Assembly: GCF_048771995.1 (NCBI RefSeq)
Contig: NC_133026.1
Coordinates: forward strand, 147,898,501 to 147,962,500
Direction: 5' to 3'
Source: Taeniopygia guttata
Lineage: Eukaryota; Chordata; Aves; Passeriformes; Estrildidae
Length of the DNA stretch: 64,000 nucleotides
Shown here: one piece after another, positions 26,933 through 38,900 of the stretch
How positions within the stretch are numbered: the stretch's first letter is position 1
Layout of the letters: every line of letters begins with the position of its first letter
Notes under the pieces: generated by a model
The model's input: only the letters and a program-made list of their open reading frames with translations
Database searches by the model: none
Told to the model about the DNA's origin: nothing
Position numbers and translations under genes: made by a program

Positions 26933-26955
26933 TTTGCACTCTTTCAGAGTGCAAA
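26933..26955. repeat. perfect inverted repeat, 10-base arms
   Basis: TTTGCACTCT and its exact reverse complement are separated by three bases (TTC). The result could form a hairpin with a triloop. No neighbouring gene explains it. Confidence 0.8.
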
Positions 26956-27708
26956 AGGTAAAATTGAGGAAAGGGCTGCACAGGGAGTGAGGGTGTGGAA
27001 TTCATCAATATTCTGAGGAAGGCATTGGAAGGAGAGGATCATTGATATTCTCATTTTGTTATGTGCCATTTTGACTGAGTTTAATTATTCCCATGTTTTA
27101 AGGTTTCTGCCAAGAGGAATGCAGAACGTTGCTTCAGGTTCAGTTTGTTCCTGGGATTTATTTTTCTCTCTTTTAACAGTTAGCACTGGATGGACTCACA
27201 TCAGAGTTAGCTTGAGGCAAGGTTGAACACTCCACTTGGGCTTTTAGAAGAAAAAAGAAATATTTTGAGTGCCCAGCTCATTCTCACACCCAAAAATTAT
27301 CCCAGAGTCAGACCTAATGTCAGAGATGAACTGGGCTGGGTCCTTCCTTCTCTGTAATGCAGAGAGTGGGTGACATCATTTGACATGGATCTATGACCTT
27401 GGCAACATACTTGCTGTCTCTTGCCTTTTTGCAATGGCACATTGTACTTTTGGGCTTTTAACTCCTTTACATTTCAATTCTTTTCTTGACTGTGAACTGC
27501 TGGAGATGCCCATGCTGTAGTTGAGCAAGACCCTGAACAGAGCTTTTTGGGAGCTTTTTCAAACATGCAGTTACTGCCTGGGGACAATGCATAAGGTGAC
27601 CATGGTGATCTATTTTGGAGCTCTGTGCTCCAAGGTAAGTGATTCCCAGGACTGGTGTGTGGTGATTTATTTCCATTAGAACCTTTCCCTTCTGTAGTGA
27701 CTTGGTAA

Positions 27709-27729
27709 CCCAAAGGAAATTCCTTTGGG
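27709..27729. repeat. 21-bp near-perfect palindrome
   Basis: CCCAAAGGAA and its exact reverse complement flank a single central A. The centre contains GGAAATTCC, which resembles a palindromic NF-kappaB half-site pair. No promoter is visible nearby. Confidence 0.8.
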
Positions 27730-28709
27730 ATGCAAGCATTGCCTAACCAGGAGCACTTTGTGTTTGAGGGTGGAAGGGATAAGTCATAGCATCTTTTGAC
27801 CCTCTGATTTACTAGCAATTCAGGAAGATGACAAATGAAACAGTTTCAGACAGGAACTGTCAGAGTCTAGTGCAGTGTGTAACTGTGCAGGTTTGTATTG
27901 CTGATGAAAAAATATTGCCATACATGCTCCAGTGATGTGACTGACCCAGAGCATTTCTCAGTGATGGATCCAGCAGTGCATCCATGCTGGATAACCACAG
28001 TTCTCTTGGAGTCCTGGGCTTGGAGCAGTTGTCCTGGAGTGGATGCATTCCAGACCATGACAGCAGCTCTAGCCAGGTGTTTCTGGGACACTGAAGATGG
28101 CTCAGCGAACAAGTCAAGACATAGATAGTGACCTCCTCGTGTGGCTGCAGGATGAAAGGGGTAATTTAGACCAAACCAGGGCTTCATCAAATACAGAGAA
28201 AGGATTTGTAGTGGGAAAGGTTATCCCAGGCCTATCCCATGTCATTTACACAAGCATTTGCAAAGGCAAGAACAGGGAAACCCTTCTTATAAAGTTGCCA
28301 GCACCACCCATACAAGAGAAGGGTCTGTAGCAGGCTGACATCCCTTCCAGTGCTTGGCTAGAGGAGCTACCCCTACACAGCATCATCCAAAGCCAACTCC
28401 CAGCTGTGACCATGCCCAAAGCCAATTCCCACCCTGACCATGTCCCATGCCTGACTGCTGCTGGTTTTGGGAGCAGCTGAGCGATGGGGCCACAGCTCAG
28501 CTATATTATGTGTGGGGGCAGGCAAAGAGAGGAGAATGTCCTTTTTCCTGTGTCATAGGCTGAGGGAAGCAGAGTTGACCAGCACATCTGTGGACTCCCT
28601 CTTGCCGAACCTGTGTTTCTTACTATGGACATGGTCACAGTGGTTTTTGTCTTGGCCACAGCTGTCAATATCTGCTCTGGGTCCTGCTTCTGGAATGTCC
28701 AGAGAGCTC

Positions 28710-29335
28710 CAGACCCTGGGTCTGGTCATCGAGATGACAGAGTTGGGGCCCTGCCTCTTGTGGGAAGAGGTCTGAGCACTCCACCGAGGGATGGAGCAGA
28801 AGTCCTTCCCCAAGGAGATGTGGTCTGAGCTCCACCACAAGGCAGGGTGCTCCTGCCTCTTAGGGGACACAGCCTGAGCACTCCATGGAGGGTCTGCAGG
28901 TTCTGCCCTTGAGGGCCCAAGGTCTGAACCTCCCCACAGAAGTCCTGCCTCACGTATGTCTCGAGCCTCACTGCTGAGGAGGGGTATCGTGTCTCTGAGG
29001 GTTCATGATCTGAGTCCCTCCGGCCAAGGGACACAGTGAGGGCTCTGCCTTAGAGGAGGCAGAACTCAGAGCAGTCAGACCCCCTGCTGCAGAGAAGGGG
29101 AGTCCTGCCACGGGTGGGATGGATGTCCGATCACTGAGGGGACAAAGTCTGAGCCCCACAACTCACAGAGGGACTGAGGATCCGGTCACTGAGCGGACGC
29201 TGTGCGCCGCATCAAGGGGCCGAGGGTCCTGCCAGAGAGGGGAGAGGACAGAGGAGATCGAGTCCCTGCAGGACGAGGTCTGAGCCCGCCGTGGAGGAGC
29301 CGCGGTCCCGTCCCTGAGTGGCCGCGGCTCTCCCG
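28710..29335. repeat. degenerate minisatellite, about 50-bp units
   Basis: Roughly a dozen imperfect tandem copies of a 40-60 base unit occur here. Recurrent words are 'ggtctgagcac(t)ccac', '..gagggatg/actg..' and 'gtcctgcct(ct)..gaggg'. Examples of unit starts are about 28768, 28823, 28867, 28917, 28986 and 29140. Copies are heavily diverged and vary in length. CpG content rises towards the right end, where the array merges into the CpG island. Both strands give open frames with recurring short peptides, but this reflects the repeat and not a protein. Confidence 0.75.
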
Positions 29336-29350
29336 CCTCGGCCTCTCCCT

Positions 29351-29369
29351 CAGCGCCATCTGGCGGCGG
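29351..29369 (-). promoter_or_regulatory. CTCF-like binding site
   Basis: CAGCGCCATCTGGCGGCGG matches the reverse form of the vertebrate CTCF core (AGCGCC..CTGG.GGC). It differs mainly at the two central C positions and one G/C choice. It lies in the middle of the CpG island, beside the minisatellite. Occupancy would need direct measurement. Confidence 0.5.
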
Positions 29370-29387
29370 CCGCGCTGCCCGTCCCGC

Positions 29388-29416
29388 TCCGCCCGGCCCG
29401 GCCCGGCCCGGCCCGG
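29388..29416. repeat. (CCCGG)n microsatellite
   Basis: Five to six consecutive copies of a CCCGG pentamer occur within the CpG island, followed by a second GGGCCGGGCCGGGG stretch at about 29440-29453. Each repeat carries a CpG. Confidence 0.8.
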
Positions 29417-29594
29417 AGCCAGCGCCGAGCTCCGGCTGGGGCCGGGCCGGGGCAGAACGAGCAGCGGGCACGGCCCAGCCCTTGTGGGGCACCTGCTGAG
29501 CGGCCCCAGCGGGGAAATGCCCTGCAGCTGCCCCCTCCGTGACACGGCTGAGCATCAATCCTCTCCCACTGCTGCGCCTGAAAGATGCTTTCTC

Positions 29595-29708
29595 CGACAC
29601 CAGGCTGCCCCAAGCCCTGTCCAGCCTGGTCTGGAACACTTCCATGGATGGAGCAGACACAGATCCTCTGGGCAACCTATGCCAGAGCCTCCCCACCCTC
29701 TGTCTTCA
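29595..29708 (-). mobile_element. CR1 LINE 3' fragment (reverse)
   Basis: The sequence 'gtctggaacacttccatggatggagcagacacag' followed by 'ctgggcaacctatgccagagcctccccaccctc' is the reverse complement of the CR1 3' UTR block seen at 4715-5172. Only the middle part of the 3' UTR is present. The tail is missing on the left, where it abuts the CpG island. Confidence 0.88.
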
Positions 29709-29845
29709 CCTAAATGCAGCTCTGGCTACCATTTCCAGTCATGCCAGAGGTCCCGAAAGAGGGACTGTCCTGGCGTAGTGGTGACTGATCCTTGGGTGTC
29801 TGGGGACAGGTATACAACAACCTCTGAAGGGGACAAGAAGCCACA

Positions 29846-30365
29846 GAGTCATAGAATCATTTAGGTGGAAAAAGACCTTTAAGATCATTAAATTCAACCA
29901 TCAGCCCAGCACTGCCAAGTCCCCCATTAAACCAAGTACCTAAGTGCCACATTTACATATCTTTTAAATGCCTCCAATCTTCTGAATCCTTCACTTCCCT
30001 GGGCAGTTTGTTCTCGTGCTTGACCATCCTTTTCATGAAGATATTTTTCCTAATAGCCAACCCAAACCTATGCTGGCACAACTTGAGTCCATTTCTTCTT
30101 GTTCAGAATATATTTACTCCTACCTGACTACAGACTTCTGTCAGGGAGTTGTAGAGAGGGATAAGGTCGCCTCCGAACCTCCTTTACTCCAGGCTGAGCC
30201 CCACAGCTCCCATAGCTACGCCTCACAGGACTTGTGCTCCAGCCTCTTCCTCTGCTCCATTGCCCTTCTTTGGACTTGCTCCAGCACCTCATTGTCTTTC
30301 ATGTCATGAGGGGCCCAAAACTGAGCACAGAATTTGGGGTACAGTCTCCCCAGTGCCTACTGTCC
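29846..30365 (-). mobile_element. CR1 LINE 3' fragment (reverse)
   Basis: The terminal tail is at the left end ('gtcatagaatcatttaggtggaaaaagacc'). It is followed in reverse by 'aattcaaccatcagcccagcactgcca', 'ataaggtcgcctccgaacctcc', 'ccaggctgagccccacagctccc' and 'gcccttctttggacttgctccagcacctc'. The fragment is truncated near 30365. The match to the copy at 13742-14195 is clear, though the subfamily differs. Confidence 0.94.
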
Positions 30366-33300
30366 AGGCCCATGAACAAACAATGCTGTCTGTTGTCAGC
30401 CGTGACCTGGAGACCCTACCAGGGATTTCTGTGGGGTTCAGCATAGCAAGGTGTGCATAAGGAAACACCCAGGGCTCCTTGAGCTCTTGTAGTGAGGTAA
30501 ACTGAACCCAAACTGCATTAGTTAACAGAGTGATAAATATTCTGAGGTTGAAGGAGATACTTAAATGAGCTGTAAAAATGCATCACTGCAGCAGGAATAC
30601 AACATGGAAGCCATGAAACATAGGATTTTGGCAGCTGACCTGAAGGGAAGATTCATGAACTAAGGGAATAGTTTGAGGTTTTTCCATCCTGACAGCAAAA
30701 CAGGATTTTGACCATAATTTTCTGGAGCACTGGGAGCTCTGTGGGGATTCCAGGCTGCGTTCAGCAGAGGGCAGTGGTTGGTTTGGTCACTACTTGGCTG
30801 GCAGCGTCAGACCTCTTAAAACACTGCCATGCTATTTGCTGAGATCATTCTGCTACAGAATATCCAAAAAAGCTGTAAAAAAGGATGGTGCAAGCAAATG
30901 CTTCCTGCCTTGCATCAGTGTGATGCAGAGGCAATGGTGGGTCACTGAAGTCTCTTGGGGAAATTCAGCAAACTTCCCTCTTCCCATCCTGTATGAGTTT
31001 ACAAATATAGACTTTCCAAGGAAAAAGATTATGATTCCTTGACCTTGTTTAGATCTTCAGATTTACTGCTGTTTTTTGAGAAGTTTGGCATTTTGTTATC
31101 CACAAGTACTTAATTAAAATAAATAAAAAGAAAGCTTAAACCTGTTGTATGTGTTTATAAAATTTCCCTAAACAGTAATCGTAACCAGTAATGTTCATAT
31201 GAATGAAGGATACAATACAGTGTCTTGTCATTAGGGCATCCTGTTCCCGTGGGAAGGGAAGAAATGCAGAAAAAAGGAAAGATTTCTTCAACACAGGGAT
31301 ACCAGCCACCTGTCCCAAGCAATGTGTCCTAAGTGGTCCTGGCAAAGTGACTTAAACACAGCAAAACTGGTGTGGAGGTGCTCTGAGCTGCTGCAGAAAG
31401 CCGGGGAAGGAGATGCTGGGAGACAACTCCTGTGATGGTCTCCCTGTGGATGCTGGCATGGCAGATGCTGTGGGAGAGAAGCCAAGGCTGGGGATTCCTG
31501 GCCAGTTGCTGTGCACAGGGCTGGTGGCAGCTGACAGGACATTGAACTTATTGGGGCAGAGCAGCCTTGGGGTTGCTGGAGTAGCCCAGTTTTAGGATCC
31601 CACCTCTGGGTTCCAGTTCACTGGATGCACTGGTGTGAGTGAGGATGGGTGAGAAGAGAGGTGGGGGATGACTGTAACAGGGATATAAATGCAGAGCAGA
31701 GCTTGTGAGGAATTGGAGACTGGGAGCACTGGAAGTGAAGTTCAAAGATAAAATCAAGCACTTGGCCATGATTTGCCTGCCCACTACACAGCCCTCTGTG
31801 TGCCTGCCACAGTCCTGTGCCCCATCCCACACAGGTTTATGGGGATTTTAAAAGTGAAACCTAGATCAAAATCTTGTTCAGGGAAAATTAGCTATACATG
31901 TTAATCAAAATCAATATATTCTATAGGTTCCATATGGGAAGGAGTGTGAAAAACATTGAAAGATGAAAGGACCTGGGCCAAATGGAACATCTGTTCTGGT
32001 GCAATACCCAGGACAGTTGTAACACTAATTCTTCCTGGCGCAGAGCACCGTCTGGTCCTGCTGCAGGCAAAAGGGATGAGACGTCACTGCATGATGCCCC
32101 AGTCTAAAAAGAACGGATGGGATATTCACACCTGTGTCCAGCAGCTTTATCTTTTCTCCAGTTGCTGAGGAAAACCCTAAGGCAGGCTGTTTCCTATGAT
32201 TTTATGCACTGTGAGCTGGATAAAGAGGATCCCCTGGAAAGCTGTTAGAACATATTTAATCTGTGAAAGATTTTTGCTGATGGCAGGGAAAAAAATTGTA
32301 CCTTCCCATGTATGGGAAAGAAATTTTGTCCTTGAGGGGAACTGGAGAGAGAATGAAGGGCTCTCCTTCCCCACTGAGGTTGCATTAAAAAGTTCCCTCC
32401 CCCACAAAAGTTATCTTGTGGTTTTGATCTGCTCATGTCATCTGCTGGTGCCCATGCTGCTGTCTGCTCTCTCACCACAAACACTCCTGGCAAGGAGGAA
32501 ACTCCCCAGACCCCTTAGGGACACCCTTTGATGTGGTGTAGATTAACTCCTGACATGTTTCACTAGAACCTGAATGCAGACACTGTGCCTTAATTTCCTT
32601 CTTGCTTTCACCTCACACCTCCTCACTGTATCTGTGTCCTGCCTCTATTCTTGCTGGTCTCTTTCGGGTTTGTGCCTTCATGGTGAGTTCTTTCATCCCT
32701 GTGAATCCTCTCCCCAGTCACTTTGAAGCATTTCTTTTTCTCACCACATGCACACACAAGCACATTGTTGCACAAACTTATCCCTTTTGGATTTATCATG
32801 CATTTTCCCCCTGATTTTTAGTTGTTTTCATTCGCAAGTGTTCAGCCACCTGTTGTGGTCCTTGGGCAGGAGGTATTGCAAAGTCCCCAACTGCACAATG
32901 CCACTGGAACTGCAAGTGAGAAGAGCTTTCAGGAATAGGCCAGAACAGACACCAGACACTCTTCTGAAATCCTCTGTTGCTGCTAGTGGGTGCTGGATTG
33001 GGATCTGGGTGATGTCTTAGCTGCATCACATAGCAGGAATTTGAGGGTATATTAAACAGCCCACAGGTCCCTGCTGCCTACCACAGAGAACTTCCCTGCC
33101 TGCAGCTGCTTCTGCCAGCTCCTTGCTGTGTTTGTCTATCACACAGGTACTACTGGAAACACGCACTCCATAATTGTCACCCTTACCTGCACAACTATGT
33201 TCTGTGCAGGTGTCCTACCCTTCTCTGTGCACCCCTTCCTTGGGATTCTGCTGGTGTCTTGCTCAGCATTGCTGACAAATAACCCTCCAGGATGCTCATG

Positions 33301-35374
33301 GCAGAACCAATTGATTTTTCTTGCCTCCCAGCATCTTGCAGCACAAACAGCTGCGCTATTGTTCATGGAAGTTAAGTTACAAATGGCACATCCACATCCC
33401 TTGTACTGGTAGCTGCTGCTGTTGGTATTAGACATGGCAGCTGTAGAGAAAACATACAGACGACACCCTCCCACCTACTCCTCCAATCTGTCTGGGCTTG
33501 GGAGGGCTCCACATGTGGCTGCCAAGTGCAGAGTATGTGGGCTTTGCTGGGCAGGTGTAGATGGATAGTGTGGTGGCTGAAAGGAAACAAAAAATGTTAA
33601 GGATGCTCTTTGATGCTGGCAGATCTGGAGCTCTGGGTGGTGGGTGTGGAAGCACCTTGCTCCTGTGTCCTGGAACATCAGCTATGTTCCTCAGTCCATT
33701 TGCATCATCCCTCTTCTGCCCCAGTGTAAAGAGGGGGTTTAACCTATTTTAAATCAATTGGTGGATTAACTCCCCTCTGTTCCCCATTCCCATCTTTCTC
33801 TTATGCCTTGACCTGGAAAAGGCAGCTGAAACATCTAAAGAAGCTCAGCAAATAACCACCAGAAAGACTGACCCTGGAAACACACCTCATAGGAAGAGAC
33901 AGAGTAATTTAATTTTTTTGGAATGCAGGAATAGAGGGTTGTTTACAAATACCTTTGCTGGGGAAAAAAAAAAGGTCTGGCATCTCAGGGTGTAGTTGTC
34001 TGTTAGACAAAGAGCAAATATCTGTGGCTTTGGAATGCAACACTGCAAAGACAAAGAAGGAGATGTATCTTCTCTAAACCCAAGAGAAATTAGAGCAGGA
34101 CTGCAGGCTTTCTGAAAAAGGGGCTCCAGTTTAAGTGGGTTGATGCTGGGATGACTGGGAGAGACCTTCTCACCTCCACTAGCCAATCAGTCACATTGGA
34201 AAGAAGTCCTGCTGGCTTTCAAGTCCTTCCAGCCTTGAGAAACAGCAGGGTCATGCCTGTTTTAATATTCCATGGGTTAATACACCCTACAGTGACTTTC
34301 TGAAACCTCTGTAAGTCAGGTACAGTACTAGCAGTGGCAGAACTGTTAGGATTGTATGGATAAACCATCCAATCATTTGCTTTAATTATGACAATACAAA
34401 TCTGCTTGCTTTATGCAATGTTTGTCGTAAGATGAATCATGGTTACCAAAATTATCGTGTAGAAGATTCTGTGTATAATAGCAGGCCAAGAGGTTAGAAG
34501 AGGAAGGGTTTCCGGGTTGGGTAGGAGGCAAAAAGTAAAGCTACTAGATAAACAAGCCATAATTTCTGTCAAGAACCTATCAACAGATTCCCACCACATG
34601 CTCTGCAAACGGGCAGCTGTGCAGAGAAGTCCGTCTGAACCGGCGTCTTGAGCGCACCGTGTTTTCCAAGCAACGTGGGCAGGGTGGCATTTCCAGCTCT
34701 AAATACAATCAGTCAAAAGAGGCCTTCCCTGGGAAGACAGGATTTGGGTAGTCTCCAAGCTACCCAAAACATCAAGGGGTGGGATACTGGGCTTTGGCCT
34801 AAGCTCCTGTCTAATGAACTTCAGGAATGAATTTATAAGGATCCTTCTCTGGAGAGATGCTGACTGTGGGATCAAAGGACAGATGAGCCAACAGCTGGGC
34901 TCTGGCCCAAGGCTTTCATGCCATGGCCCTACTCCCATGTGGACTTCCCTTAGGCACGTCTCTTGGGAGAATCTGTTTAACTGATCTGCAGCAATTTCCA
35001 TTTTTCTCCATCTGTAGAGACAAACAAGCACTTCTAGGCGTGTTTTAGAGTCCTCTTTTGGAGGAGATGGAAGTAAAACTGCTCTAAACAAAACCTTCAC
35101 CACTATTTTGCTCCTGGGTACTTGAATCCCATAGAGGGAAATTTGTTTGTTTGCTTTAAGGTCATGTCAGGAAGGTCTTACTAAGGTCTACTGAGGGATC
35201 AAAAAGAAGCTAAGGGGTCGCCTGCAAGGCCTTCAAGACATCCCCAAGAATGCTTCTTTTGGGACTGGAGTTCAGACTAATCCTTGCTCTTTGGCTTTTC
35301 CTACTGAGATCATAGGTGATGTGCTTGGAGGAGATATGTTTGGATCAGAGTTCTTGGCTGTGGTGTGTGGCTCT
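30366..35374. other. non-coding sequence
   Basis: No gene was recognised. A 10-base A-run occurs near 33963. A small CpG cluster at 34609-34676 is listed separately. The remaining open frames are short and unconvincing. Confidence 0.55.
34605..34680. promoter_or_regulatory. small CpG cluster, candidate regulatory site
   Basis: Seven CpGs lie within 66 bases (34610-34675) in a neighbourhood with almost none. It is too short for a formal CpG island. It may mark an unmethylated regulatory site about 6 kb beyond the 3' end of GPR20. Confidence 0.3.
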
Positions 35375-35460
35375 TGGGGATGGTCCTGTGCAGGGCCAGG
35401 AGTTGGGTTCAATGATCCTTGTGGGTCACTTCCAACTCAGAGTATTTTATGATTCCATTA
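35375..35460 (+). mobile_element. CR1 LINE 3' tail
   Basis: It shows 'ggatggtcctgtgcagggccaggagttgg', then 'caatgatccttgtgggtcacttccaactcagagtattttatgattcc'. This is the terminal segment of a CR1 subfamily that differs from the 4.7-kb copy. Only the last 85 bases or so remain. Confidence 0.88.
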
Positions 35461-35879
35461 CCTTCTCATTGGGATGACAGAAGCTCCTCTGAGCTTTCCC
35501 TGAGATTGCTGTGAGGTGAACAAGGACTTTCTCCTGCATGTAAACTCGGCTTTATTTCATCTGAAAGGCTCTTTCTTATTGCATAGCAGCTGGAAAGAAG
35601 AACCTCAGTCCTGTGCATAGAGCCATGAAGGAAAAGCAAAATCCCTTGTGCTAGAACTCAGACCCAGACCTCCATACCCAAATTAATCTGATCTCTGACA
35701 CTATTGACAAGAATCATGAAGAAGGACAGTTTCATGAACTAAGACCTTTATATCCTGTCAGCATTGGCTGCTTAGAAGAACACTTAGAGAAACTCACATC
35801 TCTGCCAGGGAAGTCTGGGGGCTTTTTGACACATTTGAAGAAGAAGGAATCAGAAAGATGGGAAGTGTGTGAGTCATCA
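35461..35879. other. non-coding sequence between CR1 tails
   Basis: No coding potential or structured element was seen. Confidence 0.5.
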
Positions 35880-35985
35880 TGTGATACTTAGGGACATAGT
35901 GGTGGCCTTAACATAGCTGGAGAAAGAGTTGGATTTGATGATCTTATACATCCTTTCCAACCAAATGATCCTATGATTCTATGGT
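35880..35985 (+). mobile_element. CR1 LINE 3' tail
   Basis: 'cttagggacatagtggtgg', 'gttggatttgatgatctta' and 'tttccaaccaaatgatcctatgattctatgg' are the CR1 terminal blocks in order. This resembles the subfamily of the 16446-16640 copy. Confidence 0.88.
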
Positions 35986-38900
35986 TGCAGTGGATATTCT
36001 CCCTGGCATCCCCATTAAGCTCAAATAGCTGAACAGGGCCCACCACAAAGCACTGAAATACTACAGTGAAGTGATTGATTATTTCTTGTGTTAGGGCACA
36101 TGCTGCAATCCCAGTCTGCCCTGCTTGGGATACCCTGCAGAGCATGGGACGTGCTGCAATGTGACATTTCAGGTGGCACCACCTATCACAAGCATCACCC
36201 AGAACTTCCCATGACAATCCTGCTCATCATGAAGCATCCATTTACAATGGATACTGATATGAGTCCATGAACATCCACACCCGCACCACATCTCCTGCGT
36301 CCCCAGTACCCTCTTCCCAAGGGTGTAGGGATAAAGAGCCTCTTTCTCAGCACACTGGAGGCCTTCCTGCTTTCTACTGCAAGACCACAAAAGCTCAGAT
36401 GAATGTGGGGCGATCACACTTGTCCCTTTTCTGGGCCTCACCATGGGAAGGCGATAAAGTGCCCTGCTTTAAAAGCTTTTTCTTCCTAAAATGGGAGTCT
36501 TCCAGCTCTGATCCAAACACTGGCACCCTCCCCAGAGCTTCTGTTTTGGGACTAATTGTGTCCAGAAGGGGAAAAGCAAGCCAGCCCACATTTGTTTTCC
36601 TCTGTCATCCTTTGCAGGGTATCACGTCCCTGCATTCCCAGTCTGTTTTCCCTTGTCCTACTTTCCTCATCCTTGTTCTTACTACCCCTGCCCTTCATGG
36701 AACTCAACTTGTTGTTTAACCTGTTGGGTCCCTCTCCTTTCCTTCCTTCTTTATTACTTTGTGGCTTGGGTTCCTCTGCAATGTCTTCCTCATCTTCCTC
36801 TGTCCCGGAATAGCTGTGGAGATCAGACCTGTCTTCTCCCAAATCCTTGCCCAGAGCCACTCCTGCCCTTACACCTGGAAGACAGGTACAGAAGAGCAGA
36901 GTCACCTGTGCTTATATTCCTAACATGGCAATTCCATTTTCCTCAGCCTTTCTGCCCACAGAGCCCACACCTGCTAGCAGTGCTAATGTTGATTAGCCTG
37001 ACTAATGAGACTCCTGTGCACACATCTCAGAGAGACCAAACCCCAGAGGGACAAGGAAGGAAGAAATTGCCCTTACATGTGGCTGTGTTGTTTCCTCTTG
37101 GCAGTTATTACCAAGAGGTTGTGGAGGGAGGGCAAAGCTTGTTCAGAGCTCAGGGGGAAGCTAGGCTGGCAGATAACCCCACATGTGGGGTCACGGGCTC
37201 ATTTTCTGATGCAGAATTTGAAATCTTCAGCTTTTCTGGGCCCTGATATATTTGCAGTATGACTGAGGGTTGGCTATTGTACAGCTTTGCCTTGCTATAG
37301 GTTTCTGGTCTGTAACAGGAAAAACCTTGCAAAGACAGAAGTGCTTTGAATCATGGGCTGTGCTGGACACAATACAGGTGAGACACACAGCAGGGAGAGA
37401 AAGATAATGATTTCTGGATATCTTTTCCCTAGCATGTCAACAGACTGCAGATATCAGTGTTGTGACTGAGTTGTGACTCAGGCTCATGGTTAGCAGAGAT
37501 TTTGTGTCCCAGGAATGACTGAGATTTCCAAGAAATACATGAGAGATTTTTTACCATCTTCCTTTGCTGGCCTCTGGGCAGCTGGTAGAAGAGGATATTT
37601 CTAATTCACTTTATAGGATTTTAGATGCACAAGAGAAGCACAGCACATCAAAGAGGAATGAATGCTGTAATTCCCTGAAAGGTCAGGGCTTTTTACAGAG
37701 CTCTTTATTGCTGTTAAGCTCTTTAGGGAATACATTCTCAGACTCAGTGGTGGTAGTATGACATGCAATGCCCATCCATCCTGATTACTATTTCAGCCTC
37801 TAGGGAATGATCCAGATCCTCAAAGACTGCTAAGTACTGGATTTAATTTGAAATCATCAAGAATTTAGCATCTAAATCTTTAAACACTCTGCACAGAGGA
37901 CTGCCCTGCAAAAGCTGACTTGTGTGTGCGTATTTTACCTTGGCAGTCTCTGCATGTATTCAGTTATGCATGGAATGACTCACATTGTCCTTGGAAGTGT
38001 CCCTATTTTGTTTTGTGTGGCTGTTCTCATTGGGCAGGTTGGAGTAGGAACAGGACAATTCCAGTCCCTGTTGGTGATTAATTAGAGGCAACCCAAGGAG
38101 ATACCCTGAGCAGAGGGACGGTACAGATCAGGGAGTGAGACACCTTGCCCCAGTCTCCACAAGCACAGAAAACTGAATTCAGCAGCAATGGGAACTGATA
38201 GGTGGAAGGTGCCACTCAAAATTGTACCATTTGTGGAAATATTTAGGAAATATATTAGAAATATGATGATAGCTGAGTTTTTGGTTCTGGTTTTCAACTT
38301 TGTGCCCTGAGTACAAATGGGTGATTTAAAATAGGACAGAAGTTTAGCAAGTTCTGCACCCTGAGGAAAAGTGAGATGTTAAACAGTGTAGATTAAACAA
38401 AAAGCTCCAAAAAGTCGCAAAAAAGTAGGTTAGTTTGTGAAAAAGTTGATCTCTTTCCAGTTTTCAGAGACTGTGTCTTTGATAAGGAACCAGACCCTGT
38501 TTTGGAGCTGGTATAAAATGAAGAAGAACCGCCGAAAGCTCTGGATAAGGCAATAGGTATTAAAAATAAAGAGAATTATCCAGTCTCAGGAGGCTTTTAT
38601 GGGGAGTGAATAATAGACTGACAGTAAGGAGAATTCAGACTACCACAAGTGAAGTTTACAGCAGACAGACAAAGCTTTGACTGAGATGTTGTTTAGGAAC
38701 TTAAAAAAATCTAAGCAAATAATCTTAGAGATTTTATACTGACCTCAAATGAACAACTGAACTGAGAAAGATGTTAAGACATTTCTGTATATGGCAAAAA
38801 TACTGCTGATAGCAAGAGAATGGGAGGTGTGAATCTGTGGGTTATTGGAACAAAGAAGCTAAAATAAGCTATGCACAGGGCCTGCACATTTCCTAGTGTT

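Larger units (their letters stand above)
24641..28709. other. non-coding sequence
   Basis: No gene was recognised. There is an AP-1-type ATGAGTCA at 26155-26162 in a slightly CpG-richer patch (26.05-26.26 kb). Two perfect inverted repeats, at 26933-26955 and 27709-27729, are listed separately. Confidence 0.5.
29190..29530. promoter_or_regulatory. CpG island
   Basis: This is the most GC- and CpG-dense stretch of the left half, particularly 29290-29480, where CpGs occur every few bases. It could be a promoter or an insulator. I see no strong splice donor on either strand; the best, on the minus strand near 29488, is CAG|GTGCCC. In mammals SLC45A4 is the neighbour on the 3' side of GPR20, so a distal SLC45A4 promoter reading leftward is one possibility, but no SLC45A4 coding exon was recognised. 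Confidence 0.7.

Noticed and set aside
29163..29864. Long open frames on both strands (177 aa minus, 220 aa plus) over the CpG island
   Set aside because: GC-rich sequence has few stop codons. The peptides are low-complexity Arg/Pro/Gly/Ala with no known domain, and one frame runs on into CR1 sequence.
36552..36905. Acidic 117-aa open frame on the minus strand
   Set aside because: It reflects a TCTTCC-rich pyrimidine tract read in reverse. No domain or splice context supports a gene.
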